The notes under the pieces: generated by a model | Databases searched by the model: none | The model's input: the letters and a program-made list of their open reading frames with translations, nothing else | What the model was told of the DNA's origin: nothing | Program-made: the position numbers and the translations under genes | In this document: one piece after another, positions 9,121 to 16,283 of the stretch | Numbering within the stretch: the stretch's first letter is position 1 | How the letters are laid out: each line of letters begins with the position of its first letter | Assembly (NCBI RefSeq): GCF_009707705.1 | Contig: NZ_WLYX01000001.1 | Coordinates: forward strand, 2,976,001-3,040,000 | Reading direction: 5' to 3' | Length of the DNA stretch: 64,000 bases | Source: Paludibacterium denitrificans | Lineage (GTDB): Bacteria > Pseudomonadota > Gammaproteobacteria > Burkholderiales > Chromobacteriaceae

Positions 9121-9259
9121 TACGCGCTGACAAAATTTGTTGAGCATGTAGCTGTGCTCGACGATCTAAGAGAATCTGTTTCTTCTCTGCTTTCTCAGAA
9201 AGAAAATCCGCAGAGAAAATGACGACCCCATCAACAATCTTTGTTGGTTGGTTTTTCAT
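8843..9259 (-). CDS. Possible early protein coupled to the CII-like gene
   Basis: An open frame of 138 codons whose ATG overlaps the upstream stop (ATGA), which is the usual arrangement in this operon. The first 60 residues (MKNQPTKIVDGVVIFSADFL, then a lysine-rich helix) look plausible. The remainder is antisense to the gene at 8821-9120 and is less convincing. It may be real but shorter, with a frameshift near 9120. Confidence 0.3.
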   Translation of the reverse strand: MKNQPTKIVDGVVIFSADFLSEKAEKKQILLDRRAQLHAQQILSARINPPAENEKDPVYAERQQCPFCSQGLREGLLKSFPKELPPLVRRQWSEDDLQRLSSLSEKHPGQESLDERANEQAPQTLPAAQQSFHPDSQV

Positions 9260-9738
9260 GTCATATCTCCAAACAGTTCAAGCTCTGGTTTGCTGGCCTT
9301 CATCACGTTCTCGCGGTGATAGGCCACTTCAGACAAGGTGCGAGTAAGCGAAGAAACGGTTTCTTCCAGTCCTGACCCATCCTGATAAAACCGTGCTAAC
9401 AGCGAGATGGCTGCGGCGGCGTTGGCTTGCAGTTCGGCAACATCCGTCACGCTGGCTTTACGTCCTGCCGGGATAGCGATTACCACCTTGTTGCCATGGG
9501 CCAGACAGAGGTGCTCGCTGACGAATGAAGCACCGGCGAAATACTCAAACTGACGAACGCGGTTAAGGGGAATGGAGCTGTCAGCTAACCAGCGGTAATA
9601 GGTCTTGAGTTCAACGCCCATCAGGTCAGCCATCACCTTGGCTGGGCGGCGTAAAACCTCGCTGGCGTGATCGGCACATAGCTCAATCGCCTCATCCAGA
9701 CTCGAAGGTCTTGCCGACTTCCAGTTGCGTTTTCTCAT
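9256..9738 (-). CDS. CII-like phage regulator
   Basis: A 160-residue protein with an N-terminal domain (LDEAIELCADHASEVLRRPA, then VMADLMGVELKTYYRWLAD) resembling the phage regulatory CII-like family and a helical C-terminus. The start at 9738 follows AAGGAAA. It sits between Ner and gene A in the early operon, a place for regulators of transposition genes in Mu-like phages. Target unknown. Confidence 0.6.
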   Translation of the reverse strand: MRKRNWKSARPSSLDEAIELCADHASEVLRRPAKVMADLMGVELKTYYRWLADSSIPLNRVRQFEYFAGASFVSEHLCLAHGNKVVIAIPAGRKASVTDVAELQANAAAAISLLARFYQDGSGLEETVSSLTRTLSEVAYHRENVMKASKPELELFGDMT

Positions 9739-9798
9739 GATGGTTTTCCTTGCTTCGGGAAACGTAAGGCTGGTGCGCTGTCGCGCTTCCACCTACGC

Positions 9799-10095
9799 TT
9801 ACTCCATGACAACAGGGCAATTTGCAGTGCCAGAAGGCACCGAAGGGAAAACCGGCTTAAAATGGCGATGCTCGTAACGGCTTGGCCAAATGGTTTCTGG
9901 CTTTACACCGATAGCAGCGGCGATAATTCGCTCGGCTTTCGGCCAAGGACGATCAAGCGCATTGTTCAGTGCAGAAGGACTCATTCCTGCCGCGATGGAC
10001 AGCTTGCGGATCGACCAGCTCCTTACGAACTTCCGCCACGATGTCCGCCCTGTGCCAATCAACGGCGGCTTTTTTTCGGGTTGCATTGTGCTCAT
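9799..10095 (-). CDS. ner: Ner-like negative regulator (two frameshifts)
   Basis: Ner is the small DNA-binding regulator that turns down early and repressor transcription in Mu. The three parts of the family signature are in two frames: MQPEKK, then AAVDWHRADIVAEVRKEL in the next frame, then SIRKLSIAAGMSPSALNNAL and PETIWPSRY back in the first. A missing A in the run near 10071 and an extra base near 10014 explain this. The ATG at 10086 has AAGGA at good spacing; 10095 is the alternative. It lies opposite the repressor, as expected. Confidence 0.8.
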   Translation of the reverse strand: MSTMQPEKKPPLIGTGRTSWRKFVRSWSIRKLSIAAGMSPSALNNALDRPWPKAERIIAAAIGVKPETIWPSRYEHRHFKPVFPSVPSGTANCPVVME

Positions 10096-10249
10096 TCCTT
10101 AATCTATTTCGGTGATTAGGTGAGCACATGGTATGACCAAATGGGTTCAAAGTAAACATGAAAGAGGTCATTTTCATGTTCAAAACAAACTCAAGTGTTG
10201 CCATTTTGCAAACCTGTGAATTTGTTTGCTTAAAATTCAAAGGCTTAAC
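10096..10249. promoter_or_regulatory. Early/repressor operator region of the Mu-like prophage
   Basis: The 154 bases between the divergent ner and repressor genes are AT-rich and repetitive. AACATGAAA (10155-10163) and TTTCATGTT (10172-10180) form a perfect 9-bp inverted repeat. Related half-sites (GTTCAAA, ATTCAAAGG) recur on both sides. This is where the early promoter and repressor operators should lie; I did not assign exact -35/-10 boxes. Confidence 0.6.
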
Positions 10250-11052
10250 ATGAACTATAAAGCTGATAAAAATCCCATTGATCAACTTTCAAGTTCGAGC
10301 CGTGAACCTGAAAGTTCAGACTTTCACCAGCGGCTAGCTTCGCTACTACCCTCATTTAAGAGTGTTCGTGCTTTTGCTATTGCATCTGGGGTATCGCAAA
10401 CAGGTTTGCAGAGATTGATTAATGGTGGTGAGCCGACTCTGTCCACCTTGGTTTCATTGGCTAAAGCAGGTGGCGTGTCTGTTGAGTGGCTTGCGACAGG
10501 CGAAGGTACAAGGATGCTAGACAGCGATGCGTCTACGACTGGATCGTTCGCAACTAATGAGCCAATCGCCCACTATGCCGTCGGCCCATCGACCTCACAG
10601 GTAATGGATACGCAGGGGAACCCGGTATGCTTGGAGGAGTTCGCCTTCATTCCGCGCTACAACCTGAAGGCATCGGCAGGCTACGGAGCAAGCACAGACG
10701 GCGAGAAACCGCTGTTTACCATGGCTTTCCGCAAGTATTGGATAGACAACTATCTGCGGTGCCAGCCTAGTGACCTGTCGGTTATCTCGGTGAAGGGTGA
10801 CTCAATGGAGGGTGTGCTGAACGACCGCGACGTCATCCTCATTAACCATACCGACAATGATCCTGGTACGGGTCTGTACGTCCTGCGTATGGATGGCGAT
10901 CTGATCGTGAAGCGCGTGCAGCGCATTCCGGTGGCAAGATCAAGGTAACCAGTGCGAATACGGCCTACGAGCCTTTTGAAGTCGATCTGGCCAACTTGCC
11001 TAACGACTTCTCCATCATCGGCCGTGTCGTGTGGTTTGGGCGCCAAATTTAA
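10250..11052 (+). CDS. Mu-type c repressor, HTH + S24 domain (frameshifted)
   Basis: An HTH domain (residues about 30-75: SVRAFAIASGVSQTGLQRL, then GEPTLSTLVSLAKAGGV) is followed by a LexA/CI-type S24 domain with VKGDSMEGVLNDRDVILI. At 10928-10931 CCGGTGG has lost a G (CCGGG context); repaired, the end reads GGKIKVTSANTAYEPFEVDL to a stop at 11052. It reads towards the phage end and is divergent from ner, so it should hold the lysogenic state. An S24 domain suggests SOS-linked or other proteolytic control. Confidence 0.8.
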
Positions 11053-11100
11053 CGGCTAGGTGTATTGGTACGTGTGAAGTATCGATCTGATGCCAATGCA

Positions 11101-11149
11101 AAAAAACCGCGAAACGCGCTACTTTAGGCGTTAATCGCGGTTTTCTTTT
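11101..11149 (+). terminator. Intrinsic terminator after the c repressor
   Basis: AAAACCGCG (11103-11111) pairs with CGCGGTTTT (11136-11144), with a smaller hairpin inside, and T-rich sequence follows. It is 50 bases after the repressor stop. Confidence 0.75.
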
Positions 11150-11175
11150 GCAGGTTTTAAAATTTGCATGTCGCC

Positions 11176-11279
11176 CGGCCTGAATCGGCCTGAAATCCAA
11201 GCCTGGCGCGGATTATCCCGCATCATCCCGGCTCATCCCACAGACTATCCCCCTGTGCAATTCACCTCACCACACCACA
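11176..11279. repeat. Inferred left end of the Mu-like prophage with phased repeats
   Basis: CGGCCTGAAT and CGGCCTGAAA form a tandem 10-bp repeat at 11176-11195. ATCCC then recurs at 11215, 11225, 11235 and 11247. The ten-base phasing suggests protein binding on one face of the helix, probably transposase or repressor sites at the phage end. Read on the minus strand the terminus at 11279 begins TGTGGTGTGG, compatible with a Mu-type TG end. Beyond it the interrupted integrase begins. Confidence 0.55.
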
Positions 11280-12267
11280 CTTGCTCAAGAAGGTCTGTCG
11301 CGCCTTTCGCTCGCAAGTCATGAAAGTGAAATCGGCGATTTCCCGCCGCCTCCCGTGCTCGCATTATTTTCTGCACCAGAGCATTGAATCCGCTGTCGGT
11401 GTATGGTTTGCCAGTCCTGCTTGAAACGAATAAATACCTAGATCCGGATGGTCTAGGGAGCTTTTTCGCTTCAGCTACAGCTGCCATTAACTTTGGCGCC
11501 CACCCTATCAGTACGGTAACGGGTCGGCTGTTCCTGGTTTTTAGCTGACGAACTAAAAGCCCGTCGTCGCTTATTGCATCAAGCGACAGGCGCAATACGT
11601 CTTGCCTACGCTGTGCCGCAAGATAGGCGATTTCGAGGGCTGATGCGACGACCTTCCCTGTGCGCAATGTATTGCCATAGTCCTTGTTTGTCGCCTTTCT
11701 GACACCATCCTCACGTTCAGTAAGCATTCCGTGCCTTAGCTCACGAGCAAAGCTGATGAATCTATCGAGTTCATCATCATCGACGTATCTGTCGCGGGGC
11801 AACTCTTTGTTGCGCGTTACCCCTCGGCATGGGTTGCTTTCCACGATCCCCCAGCGCATTGCCATTGTAAAAACATGGGAGAGAAGCGCTTTCTCTCGAT
11901 TTCCGGCCACTGCGGCGCCCTTTCCTGCCCTATAGTCGAGATATTGGGCAACGTGAACTGGCTTTATTTCATCAGGCCTAAAATCACCAAATGCTGCTTC
12001 AAGCAGCTTCATCTGCCGCTCTTGGTCCATTCGCGTCTTTGCCGCCTTGGTTGGTAACACCTCGACTGCATAACGGTTGAAAACAGCAGCCATCCCCTGT
12101 GAAGGCATCCGGCATGGTGCTTCCAGTTCTACCCACCGTCTTTTTGCCTCCCCCAGATCAGCAGATAGTCGAATCCATTTGTTTGCTTTGGTGACGTAGT
12201 AGTACGCGCCATTTTTTCGGTACATACGCGGAGGAAGGTCGCGATTTTTTAGACGGGGTCTTGCCAT
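11280..12267 (-). pseudogene. int: Tyrosine integrase, cut by the Mu-like prophage
   Basis: A phage integrase with an N-terminal arm-binding domain, a SAM-like core-binding domain and a catalytic domain. Visible catalytic parts are the first arginine (AAQRRQDVLRL) and the HxLR box (FHDLRAKGATDLLEQ). Homology stops immediately after LLEQ; the following 11 codons (VWCGEVNCTGG) are phage-end sequence. The last part with the second His/Trp and the nucleophilic Tyr is missing and should lie beyond the other Mu end. None of the three frames continues the integrase, so this is not a simple frameshift. The lambda-like prophage should be unable to excise by its own integrase. Confidence 0.85.
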
Positions 12268-12269
12268 GT

Positions 12270-12512
12270 TTATCTCGTCGTGGCCATATCTAATGCATCA
12301 ATGTTTATTGATCGCGTGCTCAGTTGCTGCTTTGGGTTTTCAAAAGATTCTCCAAGTGCTTGGCGGAACACTACCGAAGATACGATAGGGCGACCACTTG
12401 CGCTCTTTAAGTGCGGGATATTATTGGCCTCCAACCACTCGCACACGCGTCTTGCCAGCTTATATCCAGACAGCTGCTTTAGCTCATCGAATGAGACGAT
12501 GGTGTCTTCCAT
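12270..12512 (-). CDS. DUF4224 protein, excisionase-like
   Basis: An 80-residue protein with the DUF4224 pattern: FDELKQLSGYKLARRVCEWL, then LEANNIPHLKSASGRPIV. Such proteins usually sit directly upstream of phage integrases and are candidates for excisionase or directionality control. It ends 2 bases before the integrase start. The start at 12512 follows a GGGGTGAAG site. Confidence 0.75.
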   Translation of the reverse strand: MEDTIVSFDELKQLSGYKLARRVCEWLEANNIPHLKSASGRPIVSSVVFRQALGESFENPKQQLSTRSINIDALDMATTR

Positions 12513-12528
12513 CTTCACCCCCCAACAA

Positions 12529-12553
12529 AAAAGCCGCACTATGCGGCTGTGTT
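12529..12553 (-). terminator. Intrinsic terminator upstream of DUF4224-int
   Basis: On the minus strand GCCGC-ATAGT-GCGGC is followed by a T6 run. It overlaps the stop codon of the gene at 12539-12975 and separates it from the integrase unit. Confidence 0.8.
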
Positions 12554-12975
12554 TACCTTCTTCATGTGGGCGAAGCCCATTCCCTTCTGCCAGACAGTGA
12601 CACCATCGATTACGATACGCGTCGCCCCTTTCTTTCTTGCTTCCGTTACTCGATTGAAAAGCTTCCTGCCGATACGATCCTTATAGCGGCGGCGGCACTC
12701 TTCATTTCCAAGGGCAGCCGGTTGAGGTGCATCCTTACCAGGTCCATACACAAAAATGCGGCAGGCTGGGCACCGACTACCGGATGACTCGTACCGCCAG
12801 GGCGGCAATGTGAATCAGCTGGCGCAAGCGTAGCGCCTTGAGCATGGTCTGCATGGTGCGAAGATCAGGTATGGCCAGCTTGGTTTGGAGTTCCGTACGA
12901 GTCAGGCTTAGCCGGAGACTGCTGTAGCAACTGCAGCGCACGGCGCTGGTTAGGGCCAAGTCGTGAGGTGTCCAT
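12539..12975 (-). CDS. Winged-helix protein with zinc-finger-like Cys pair (two frameshifts)
   Basis: After repair this is a protein of about 144 residues: MDTSRLGPNQRRALQLLQQS, then a winged helix (LTRTELQTKLAIPDLRTMQT), then WRYESSGSRCPACRIFVYG and a basic C-terminus. The first break, 12906-12912, repairs to GCTAGC; the second, near 12797, is an extra C at CCTGG. It starts 8 bases after a GGAGGTG-type site. Probably a DNA-binding phage regulator. Confidence 0.6.
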
Positions 12976-13030
12976 TATTTATTCACCTCCATTAGCACTT
13001 TTCTGTCAGTTCTCATGTGATTTACCCATG

Positions 13031-13055
13031 AAAAAAGCCGCTCAGTGGCGGCTTG
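13031..13055 (-). terminator. Intrinsic terminator after the secreted protein gene
   Basis: Minus-strand GCCGCCACTGAGCGGC hairpin followed by T6, 23 bases after the stop of the gene at 13078-13569. Confidence 0.8.
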
Positions 13056-13077
13056 GTAAATAGTTGACGGTAGCGTG

Positions 13078-13569
13078 TTAGTCCACGCGACCTTTGATCT
13101 TGTAGCGGCCCCCAACAACGTATCGCTTGTAGGCTGCGATCCAGTCGGTTGCCATGGCCTTTTGTGCCTCGGCCAGAGAGACATTTCCGTCGCAGACTGA
13201 CCGGTACAGCACGAACTCCAATTGGTCTTTCTTGGCGGCGCTCCATTCGCTATTGCGGGGCTGCGGCCACAGGTTGCGTTCATCACGCGGATCACCACCG
13301 ATCGACAGGGCAATCAGGTGGTCTTCCTCGTAATGTTTTGGGTCCGTGTCGGCATATCCGTATTCGACGATCTGCGCCTTCTTCAGCTTGTTGGTGTAGT
13401 ACGCCGGTGGCCGGATAGTCTTGGTGAAGCCTTTGACGCACACGGTTTGCTGGATGTTGGACTGAGTAATGTCCGGGTTGATGGCGCCCGGAGTAAGTTT
13501 AGGATTTGGCAGGTCACCGGCCGCGGCGAATCCCGCAGCCAGTAGTAGAGCAAGTGCAATCTGTTTCAT
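13078..13569 (-). CDS. Exported protein with HNH-like motif
   Basis: A 163-residue protein with a signal peptide (MKQIALALLLAAGFAAAGDL; likely cut near residue 17). The region YEEDHLIALSIGGDPRDERN followed by LWPQPRN resembles the His-Asn core of HNH/endonuclease I-like nucleases, but I see no full catalytic set. It has its own terminator. Perhaps a secreted nuclease or a lysogeny cargo gene. Confidence 0.55.
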   Translation of the reverse strand: MKQIALALLLAAGFAAAGDLPNPKLTPGAINPDITQSNIQQTVCVKGFTKTIRPPAYYTNKLKKAQIVEYGYADTDPKHYEEDHLIALSIGGDPRDERNLWPQPRNSEWSAAKKDQLEFVLYRSVCDGNVSLAEAQKAMATDWIAAYKRYVVGGRYKIKGRVD

Positions 13570-13604
13570 GTTTTCTCGGTGCGATGTTACTGAGCGACAG
13601 TATT

Positions 13605-14072
13605 TTACTGCGAGGCGGAGGAATCGGCGCCCGACTGGCTGTGTTTGTTGCCACGGGCGCGGATGGCGGTGGCGCAGTCGTTGGCACTTTGCCAGCCATC
13701 ACGGCTAATGTCCCATTGCACACGCTCCATTTCACACACCCCCGCACACGCCTCGCGCTCGGCTTCTACTGCCAGACGCACTTCGTCCGGCGCGGCCACC
13801 GGCTGGGTGCTGGCGGGCTGCTGCGACTCGCCGTGATCTGCTGCACTGAACAGCGCGCCGCAGTCCATACACAGATAGCCGCTTTGCACCACTTGGTTGC
13901 GCGCGTCGGCAATGCGGTGCTGGCACACCGGCTGTGCTGCCTCGGCAGCGGCGATGGCTTCAACAGCCAAGTCATAAGCCGCACCTTGTAAGTGGAAATC
14001 GGTAGAGTTACCAAATCCGGCACGATAATAAGCTTTCAGCGCGAGGTAAAGCTTCGTTTCCAGTTCAGTCAT
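13605..14072 (-). CDS. Phage protein with Cys motifs, unknown
   Basis: A 155-residue protein. A possible metal site is formed by VCQHR and YLCMDCGALF. The C-terminal VRLAVEAEREACAGVCE and CATAIRARG are motifs often seen in accessory proteins of temperate phages. It overlaps the preceding gene by 8 bases. Function unknown. Confidence 0.55.
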   Translation of the reverse strand: MTELETKLYLALKAYYRAGFGNSTDFHLQGAAYDLAVEAIAAAEAAQPVCQHRIADARNQVVQSGYLCMDCGALFSAADHGESQQPASTQPVAAPDEVRLAVEAEREACAGVCEMERVQWDISRDGWQSANDCATAIRARGNKHSQSGADSSASQ

Positions 14073-14274
14073 GGCTGGTTCCTTTGCATTCGCACGGCTT
14101 TATTGCAACCTCCCAAGTCCCTGCAAACTGCGGATAGATAGTGCATCCATCAAAAAGCCATTTCCCTAATATCTTCCCTATGTCCTTGTTATTTGTTCGA
14201 CGTACATCCAATGCACCGATGATTCTGCCGCACTGGCATATTGCAATAAACCCTGTTGGCTTTCGCTTAGTCAT
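14065..14274 (-). CDS. Small phage protein, unknown
   Basis: A 69-residue protein starting MTKRKPTGFIAICQCGRIIG; two CxC-type motifs (CQCG near the start, CEC near the end) hint at metal binding. The ATG at 14274 follows GGGGGTG; a GTG two codons upstream is the alternative. It overlaps both neighbours in the leftward early operon. Confidence 0.55.
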   Translation of the reverse strand: MTKRKPTGFIAICQCGRIIGALDVRRTNNKDIGKILGKWLFDGCTIYPQFAGTWEVAIKPCECKGTSHD

Positions 14275-14776
14275 GCTCACCCCCTTTCGGCTTCATAAAG
14301 ACGTACCAATGCGTAAGGCCCTTGCGCCCAGTCGGATGTCCAAACAGTGGCTGAACAGGGGTAAGAGTCAACAGTTCGCTAATCTTTACCTGTGTTTCAT
14401 TCCACTTAAAAACAAGTACGCCATCATCGTCCAGAACACGGAAGCACTCCTCAAAACCTCGGCGGATATCCTCGCGCCAGTCTTTCCCTAGCTTCCCATA
14501 CTTCGCAGCAAGCCAGCTTTTTGGCCCGGCGCGTACAAGATGCGGTGGGTCAAATGAAACAAGCTTGAATGACTTGTCTGGGTAAGGCATATCACGGAAG
14601 TCCATCATCACATCAGGCTCAATGTGGAGTGTGCGCTGTCCAGTAGGATTTCCATGTGAATGATCGGTAACGGTAATGGATTCACTACGGCGGTCACCAA
14701 AAACAACATCAGGATTCTTTCGATCAAACCAGAACATTCGACTGCCGCAGCATGGGTCAAGGACACGCTTATTCAC
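14267..14776 (-). CDS. Phage DNA methyltransferase-like protein
   Basis: A 169-residue SAM-dependent methyltransferase of the kind annotated as phage N-4/N-6 DNA methylases. The start MNKRVLDPCCGSRMFWFDR carries the SAM-binding DPCCGSRMF motif and SFDPPHLVRAG is the DPPY-type catalytic motif. It probably modifies phage or host DNA; specificity cannot be read from sequence. It starts in an ATGA overlap with the DUF551 gene. Confidence 0.75.
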   Translation of the reverse strand: MNKRVLDPCCGSRMFWFDRKNPDVVFGDRRSESITVTDHSHGNPTGQRTLHIEPDVMMDFRDMPYPDKSFKLVSFDPPHLVRAGPKSWLAAKYGKLGKDWREDIRRGFEECFRVLDDDGVLVFKWNETQVKISELLTLTPVQPLFGHPTGRKGLTHWYVFMKPKGGEHD

Positions 14777-15381
14777 ATCTCACCCCCTTTCGGCTGAGGG
14801 GCGGCGGGTAGCGGCATCCAGTATGTCGGCTTAGTCAGCCAACATTGATTAGATTCGACAGATGTTTCATACCACCAAGCTGCGAACAGATCGCCATCTT
14901 CCCAGTTGTCGTCGATGTATTCCTTTGTGAACCACTGGCCGCGCATAGGGCGCCAGTTCCCGTGACTGTTGAAGTAGCCAAGAAGAACGGTTCGTCCATC
15001 TTTCGGCGCAGTGCTGATATCGCGCCACCCATCCGGAACCTGCGCGGTCGGGGCGTCGAAATCGCCATTCAGCACGGACAGGCCGAAATTCGTGTGCTCG
15101 TAGATATTGGCGGTGACGCGCCGCACCAGACCGATTTCAGCCGGGCGCTTCATCATGTCCTTCGGCACGTCGTAGCCTTCACCATCCGTTACGCATTCGT
15201 GGAAGCGGCGAAGAGCCTTCATTTCATCGGGAATGATTGCGAACGGCAGCGCCACCGCCTCACCGGCAGGCTTGGCGCGGGATGATTGCCATGCAATTAA
15301 GGCATCTCCCTTGGTGCCAGTGGTAATTTTCTGGCCTTCGCTATTCCACCACTCCTCAAACTCCTCGCGCATCTTGTCCAT
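14773..15381 (-). CDS. DUF551-containing phage protein
   Basis: A 202-residue protein. The N-terminus (MDKMREEFEEWWNSEG) is a motif common in temperate phage accessory proteins. The C-terminus is a DUF551 domain: GWRDISTAPKDGRTVLLGYF to TYWMPLPAAPQ. The start at 15381 lies just after a strong terminator. Function unknown; such proteins are modular and strain-variable. Confidence 0.65.
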   Translation of the reverse strand: MDKMREEFEEWWNSEGQKITTGTKGDALIAWQSSRAKPAGEAVALPFAIIPDEMKALRRFHECVTDGEGYDVPKDMMKRPAEIGLVRRVTANIYEHTNFGLSVLNGDFDAPTAQVPDGWRDISTAPKDGRTVLLGYFNSHGNWRPMRGQWFTKEYIDDNWEDGDLFAAWWYETSVESNQCWLTKPTYWMPLPAAPQPKGGEM

Positions 15382-15391
15382 ATCGAACTCC

Positions 15392-15418
15392 AAAAAAAAT
15401 GAGGCCGCTCGGGCCTCG
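15392..15418 (-). terminator. Intrinsic terminator
   Basis: Minus-strand GAGGCC-CGAGC-GGCCTC followed by an eight-T run, directly after the stop of the gene at 15419-15589. Confidence 0.85.
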
Positions 15419-15589
15419 TTATTCCTTATCCTGGTATCGCTGACCGCACTGGTCTGAGCAGAACTCGTCAAAGTGATGCCGCACCCTATGACGCCCGGTG
15501 ATCGGGTCACGGTCCTGCTGTACGACTTCGTGGATGACGCGATCCTCTATCGGCTTTCCGCAGTGCGGGCAGCGTGGGAGTGTGTTCAC
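15419..15589 (-). CDS. Small zinc-ribbon-like protein (GTG start)
   Basis: A 56-residue protein starting NTLPRCPHCGKPI after a GTG, with a second Cys pair (FCSDQCGQRY) near the end. The CPHC...CSDQC pattern fits a zinc ribbon. The GTG overlaps the stop of the upstream gene (GTGA) and follows GGGAGG. Function unknown. Confidence 0.6.
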   Translation of the reverse strand: MNTLPRCPHCGKPIEDRVIHEVVQQDRDPITGRHRVRHHFDEFCSDQCGQRYQDKE

Positions 15590-15852
15590 GCCACCTCCCG
15601 TACCATCTGGATGACGTTTTCGCGGCTCTCAGCAGGCAAGCGGCTTGCAGCCAGCGCAACTTCCAGTTCGCGGATGCGTGCGTCTGCCGCAGCAAGCTGG
15701 CGCTCTGCGATTTCGGTACGCTCGGCCTCGGCGGCCAGTGCGATGTTCTGGCGGCCAAGGTCCATGATGTTTTCGTTGAGCTGTTTGATCTGCGATTGTT
15801 GCCTGAGGATGATCTCAGCAGCTTGCAGTCTGATAATGGTTATTTGGTCCAT
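15586..15852 (-). CDS. Coiled-coil phage protein
   Basis: An 88-residue, almost wholly helical protein (IIRLQAAEIILRQQSQIKQL and onward to LEVALAASRLP) with heptad patterning typical of a coiled coil. It is coupled to the zinc-ribbon gene by a GTGA overlap. Function unknown. Confidence 0.55.
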   Translation of the reverse strand: MDQITIIRLQAAEIILRQQSQIKQLNENIMDLGRQNIALAAEAERTEIAERQLAAADARIRELEVALAASRLPAESRENVIQMVREVA

Positions 15853-15861
15853 GGCGTTTCC

Positions 15862-15989
15862 TCAAATAAGGCTGGGCTGCTCCAGCACGCCCAGCGGCGC
15901 GAGGTCTGATGCCTCGGCCACGATTGTTGTGTGTATGACGGCATCGACCAGAACCATCGAGACACCATCCCGCTCGTGATAGCCACCAT
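15862..15989 (-). CDS. Possible small protein, probably frameshifted
   Basis: The ATG at 15989 overlaps the upstream stop (TAATG) and reads MVAITSGMVS. Another frame continues MVLVDAVIHTTIVAEASDLA to a stop at 15862. One base near 15957 would join them into about 42 residues. Support is limited to the coupled start and sensible composition. Confidence 0.3.
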
Positions 15990-16126
15990 TACGGCCGGCG
16001 GACTACGGTTTGCCCGGCATATAACTTCCAGTCGCCCTCCCCGTTCACGGTGAAAGCGGTGTCCATCGGAATGCGCCGGGCATCACGCTTGGCAGCGGCC
16101 AAATGCTCTATGGTTCCGTGTTCCAT
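15989..16126 (-). CDS. 45-residue protein downstream of the RNA element
   Basis: The start at 16126 (MEHGTIEHLAAAKRDARRIP) follows GGAGAG at good spacing, and the structured element at 16141-16227 lies immediately upstream. A longer in-frame start at 16273 would run through that element and a terminator, so I reject it. The protein has a helical first half and ends GDWKLYAGQTVVRRP. Function unknown. Confidence 0.5.
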   Translation of the reverse strand: MEHGTIEHLAAAKRDARRIPMDTAFTVNGEGDWKLYAGQTVVRRP

Positions 16127-16140
16127 GCCCTCTCCTTCCG

Positions 16141-16227
16141 CCGCCAGTGTTGAGCGCCCTCTACCGGCTTTATCAGAGGACGGCACCCAAGCGAGTTGAT
16201 CGGGGTGAAGGCGCTCAGGACTGGCGG
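16141..16227 (-). ncRNA. Structured RNA-like element, copy 2
   Basis: This copy matches the element at 458-549. On the minus strand the outer stem pairs 16141-16148 with 16220-16227 and 16151-16158 with 16210-16217, with no sequence in common with copy 1. The core GGGTGCCGTCC, then TCTGATAAAGC, is identical, and the 3' inner stem changes from CGGCA to CGGTA, keeping a G-T pair. It begins 9 bases after a terminator and ends 4 bases before the GGAGAG site of the downstream gene. Confidence 0.6.
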
Positions 16228-16235
16228 CGGGGCAA

Positions 16236-16262
16236 AGAAAAAGCCCGCGGGTGGCGGGCTTG
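16236..16262 (-). terminator. Intrinsic terminator after ssb
   Basis: Minus-strand AGCCCGC-CACCC-GCGGGCT followed by T-rich sequence. It lies between the SSB stop and the structured element. Confidence 0.8.
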
Positions 16263-16283
16263 TCATACTTCAATAACGGGTGA

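Larger units (their letters stand above)
1..11279 (-). mobile_element. Mu-like transposable prophage, left-end part
   Basis: The gene order from 11279 leftward is that of a Mu-type phage: repressor read towards the end, then Ner, transposase A, ATPase B, small regulators, HU, DUF2786 and GemA read away from it. The inferred outer end is at about 11279, where minus-strand sequence starts with TGTGG, fitting the TG...CA ends of Mu-type elements. Late genes, the other end and the target duplication lie outside the window. Several genes carry single-base frameshifts that look like sequencing errors, so the prophage may be intact. Confidence 0.85.

Noticed and set aside
11245..11279. Integrase truncation as a simple frameshift
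   Set aside because: No reading frame downstream of LLEQ continues integrase motifs, and a Mu-type end with phased repeats begins there.
15989..16273. 94-codon ORF starting at 16273
   Set aside because: Its first half would be translated from the structured element and a terminator; the start at 16126 has a proper ribosome binding site.
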